A DNA stretch of 12,404 nt from Acidobacteriota bacterium (GTDB lineage Bacteria > Acidobacteriota > Blastocatellia > Pyrinomonadales > Pyrinomonadaceae), in contig JAHEEZ010000098.1 of assembly GCA_024640445.1 (NCBI GenBank), forward strand, positions 1 through 12,404, in the 5' to 3' direction. Below, piece by piece: positions 12,129-12,404 of this stretch (position 1 is the stretch's first letter; each line of letters opens with the position of its first letter). The position numbers were made by a program, and so were the translations under genes. The notes under the pieces are model-generated. The model was not told where the DNA came from. It worked only from the letters and a program-made list of their open reading frames with translations, and did not search any database.

Positions 12129-12404
12129 ATGAGCAATTTATCGGATATCGGATTTCCGGTCGCCGGAGAACAGGATGTAAACGAAATCCTGATGAGCGCG
12201 CTTTCCCGCGTGATGGAGTTGAACTGCCCCCCTTTCGGCAGTTATTACCGCCACGCAGATCCTTCGGGGGCGGAACTTTTCATTCAGGGAAATTCAGACC
12301 AGGAATTGATCGGGTTCAATCCCGCCTTCTCCCAGGGTGGCATTGCCACGCTTTTGCTTCTGAGGAGCATTGAAAGAGACACTTCGGAACTTGACGGGGC
12401 ATTC
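12129..12404 (+). CDS. Unrecognised protein, N-terminal part (runs off the right edge)
   Basis: ATG at 12129 opens 92 codons reaching the window end with no stop. There is no signal peptide or membrane segment in this part. It begins MSNLSDIGFPV, followed by an amphipathic helix-like stretch (about 15-32), then FGSYYRHADPSGAELFIQ (38-55), which reads like two beta strands joined by a turn, and a hydrophobic helix with LLLLRS. I do not recognise the family. It starts 28 bases after glyA in the same direction, so it may be co-transcribed. Only a weak GAG precedes the start. Confidence 0.6.
   Translation, partial: MSNLSDIGFPVAGEQDVNEILMSALSRVMELNCPPFGSYYRHADPSGAELFIQGNSDQELIGFNPAFSQGGIATLLLLRSIERDTSELDGAF

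Noticed and set aside
1..12404. CRISPR array, tRNA, rRNA, insertion sequence or phage island
   Set aside because: No spaced repeat series, cloverleaf, transposase or integrase was seen. The genes look like ordinary chromosomal ones.

Overview
The window looks like chromosomal DNA from an environmental Gram-negative bacterium, most plausibly an acidobacterium of the Blastocatellia/Pyrinomonadaceae type. This placement is inference. It rests on the mix of gene families (MqnD of the futalosine menaquinone route, a trypsin-like protease fused to TPR repeats, a secreted M14 carboxypeptidase, a MerR/B12-binding regulator), on moderate GC, and on frequent starts without a clear Shine-Dalgarno. No rRNA, tRNA, CRISPR, insertion sequence, phage or plasmid gene was seen.

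Layout. Positions 1-2393: the 5' part of a secreted M14 metallocarboxypeptidase (minus) stands head-to-head with a PlsC-type acyltransferase (plus). A secreted protein of LolA-like type (minus) follows. Positions 2461-4748: a tight minus-strand operon, ubiX - class I methyltransferase - mqnD, ends at a clear Rho-independent terminator. UbiX and MqnD both fit menaquinone synthesis by the futalosine route. Positions 4749-5208: a 460-base gene-poor stretch with several strong stem-loops and possible tiny ORFs. Positions 5209-7395: larB (nickel-pincer cofactor biosynthesis) and a secreted LCAT-like alpha/beta hydrolase form a plus-strand pair. The hydrolase's stop codon abuts the stop codon of a convergent protease-TPR gene (7396-8832), with no base between them.

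Positions 8833-10662 are the most interesting part. A MerR-family regulator carries the W/E/H residue pattern and spacing of CarH/LitR-type adenosylcobalamin photoreceptors. It is divergent from a small four-helix membrane protein of unknown function. The 340-base region between them holds a good sigma70-type promoter, a 13-bp direct repeat placed once at each divergent promoter (a candidate operator), and a leader of about 180 nt with a terminator-like hairpin just before the membrane-protein gene. The simplest reading is an autoregulated, B12- and possibly light-responsive switch that controls the membrane protein.

Positions 10663-12404: glyA (serine hydroxymethyltransferase), preceded by two hairpins, then the 5' part of an unrecognised gene that runs off the end of the window.
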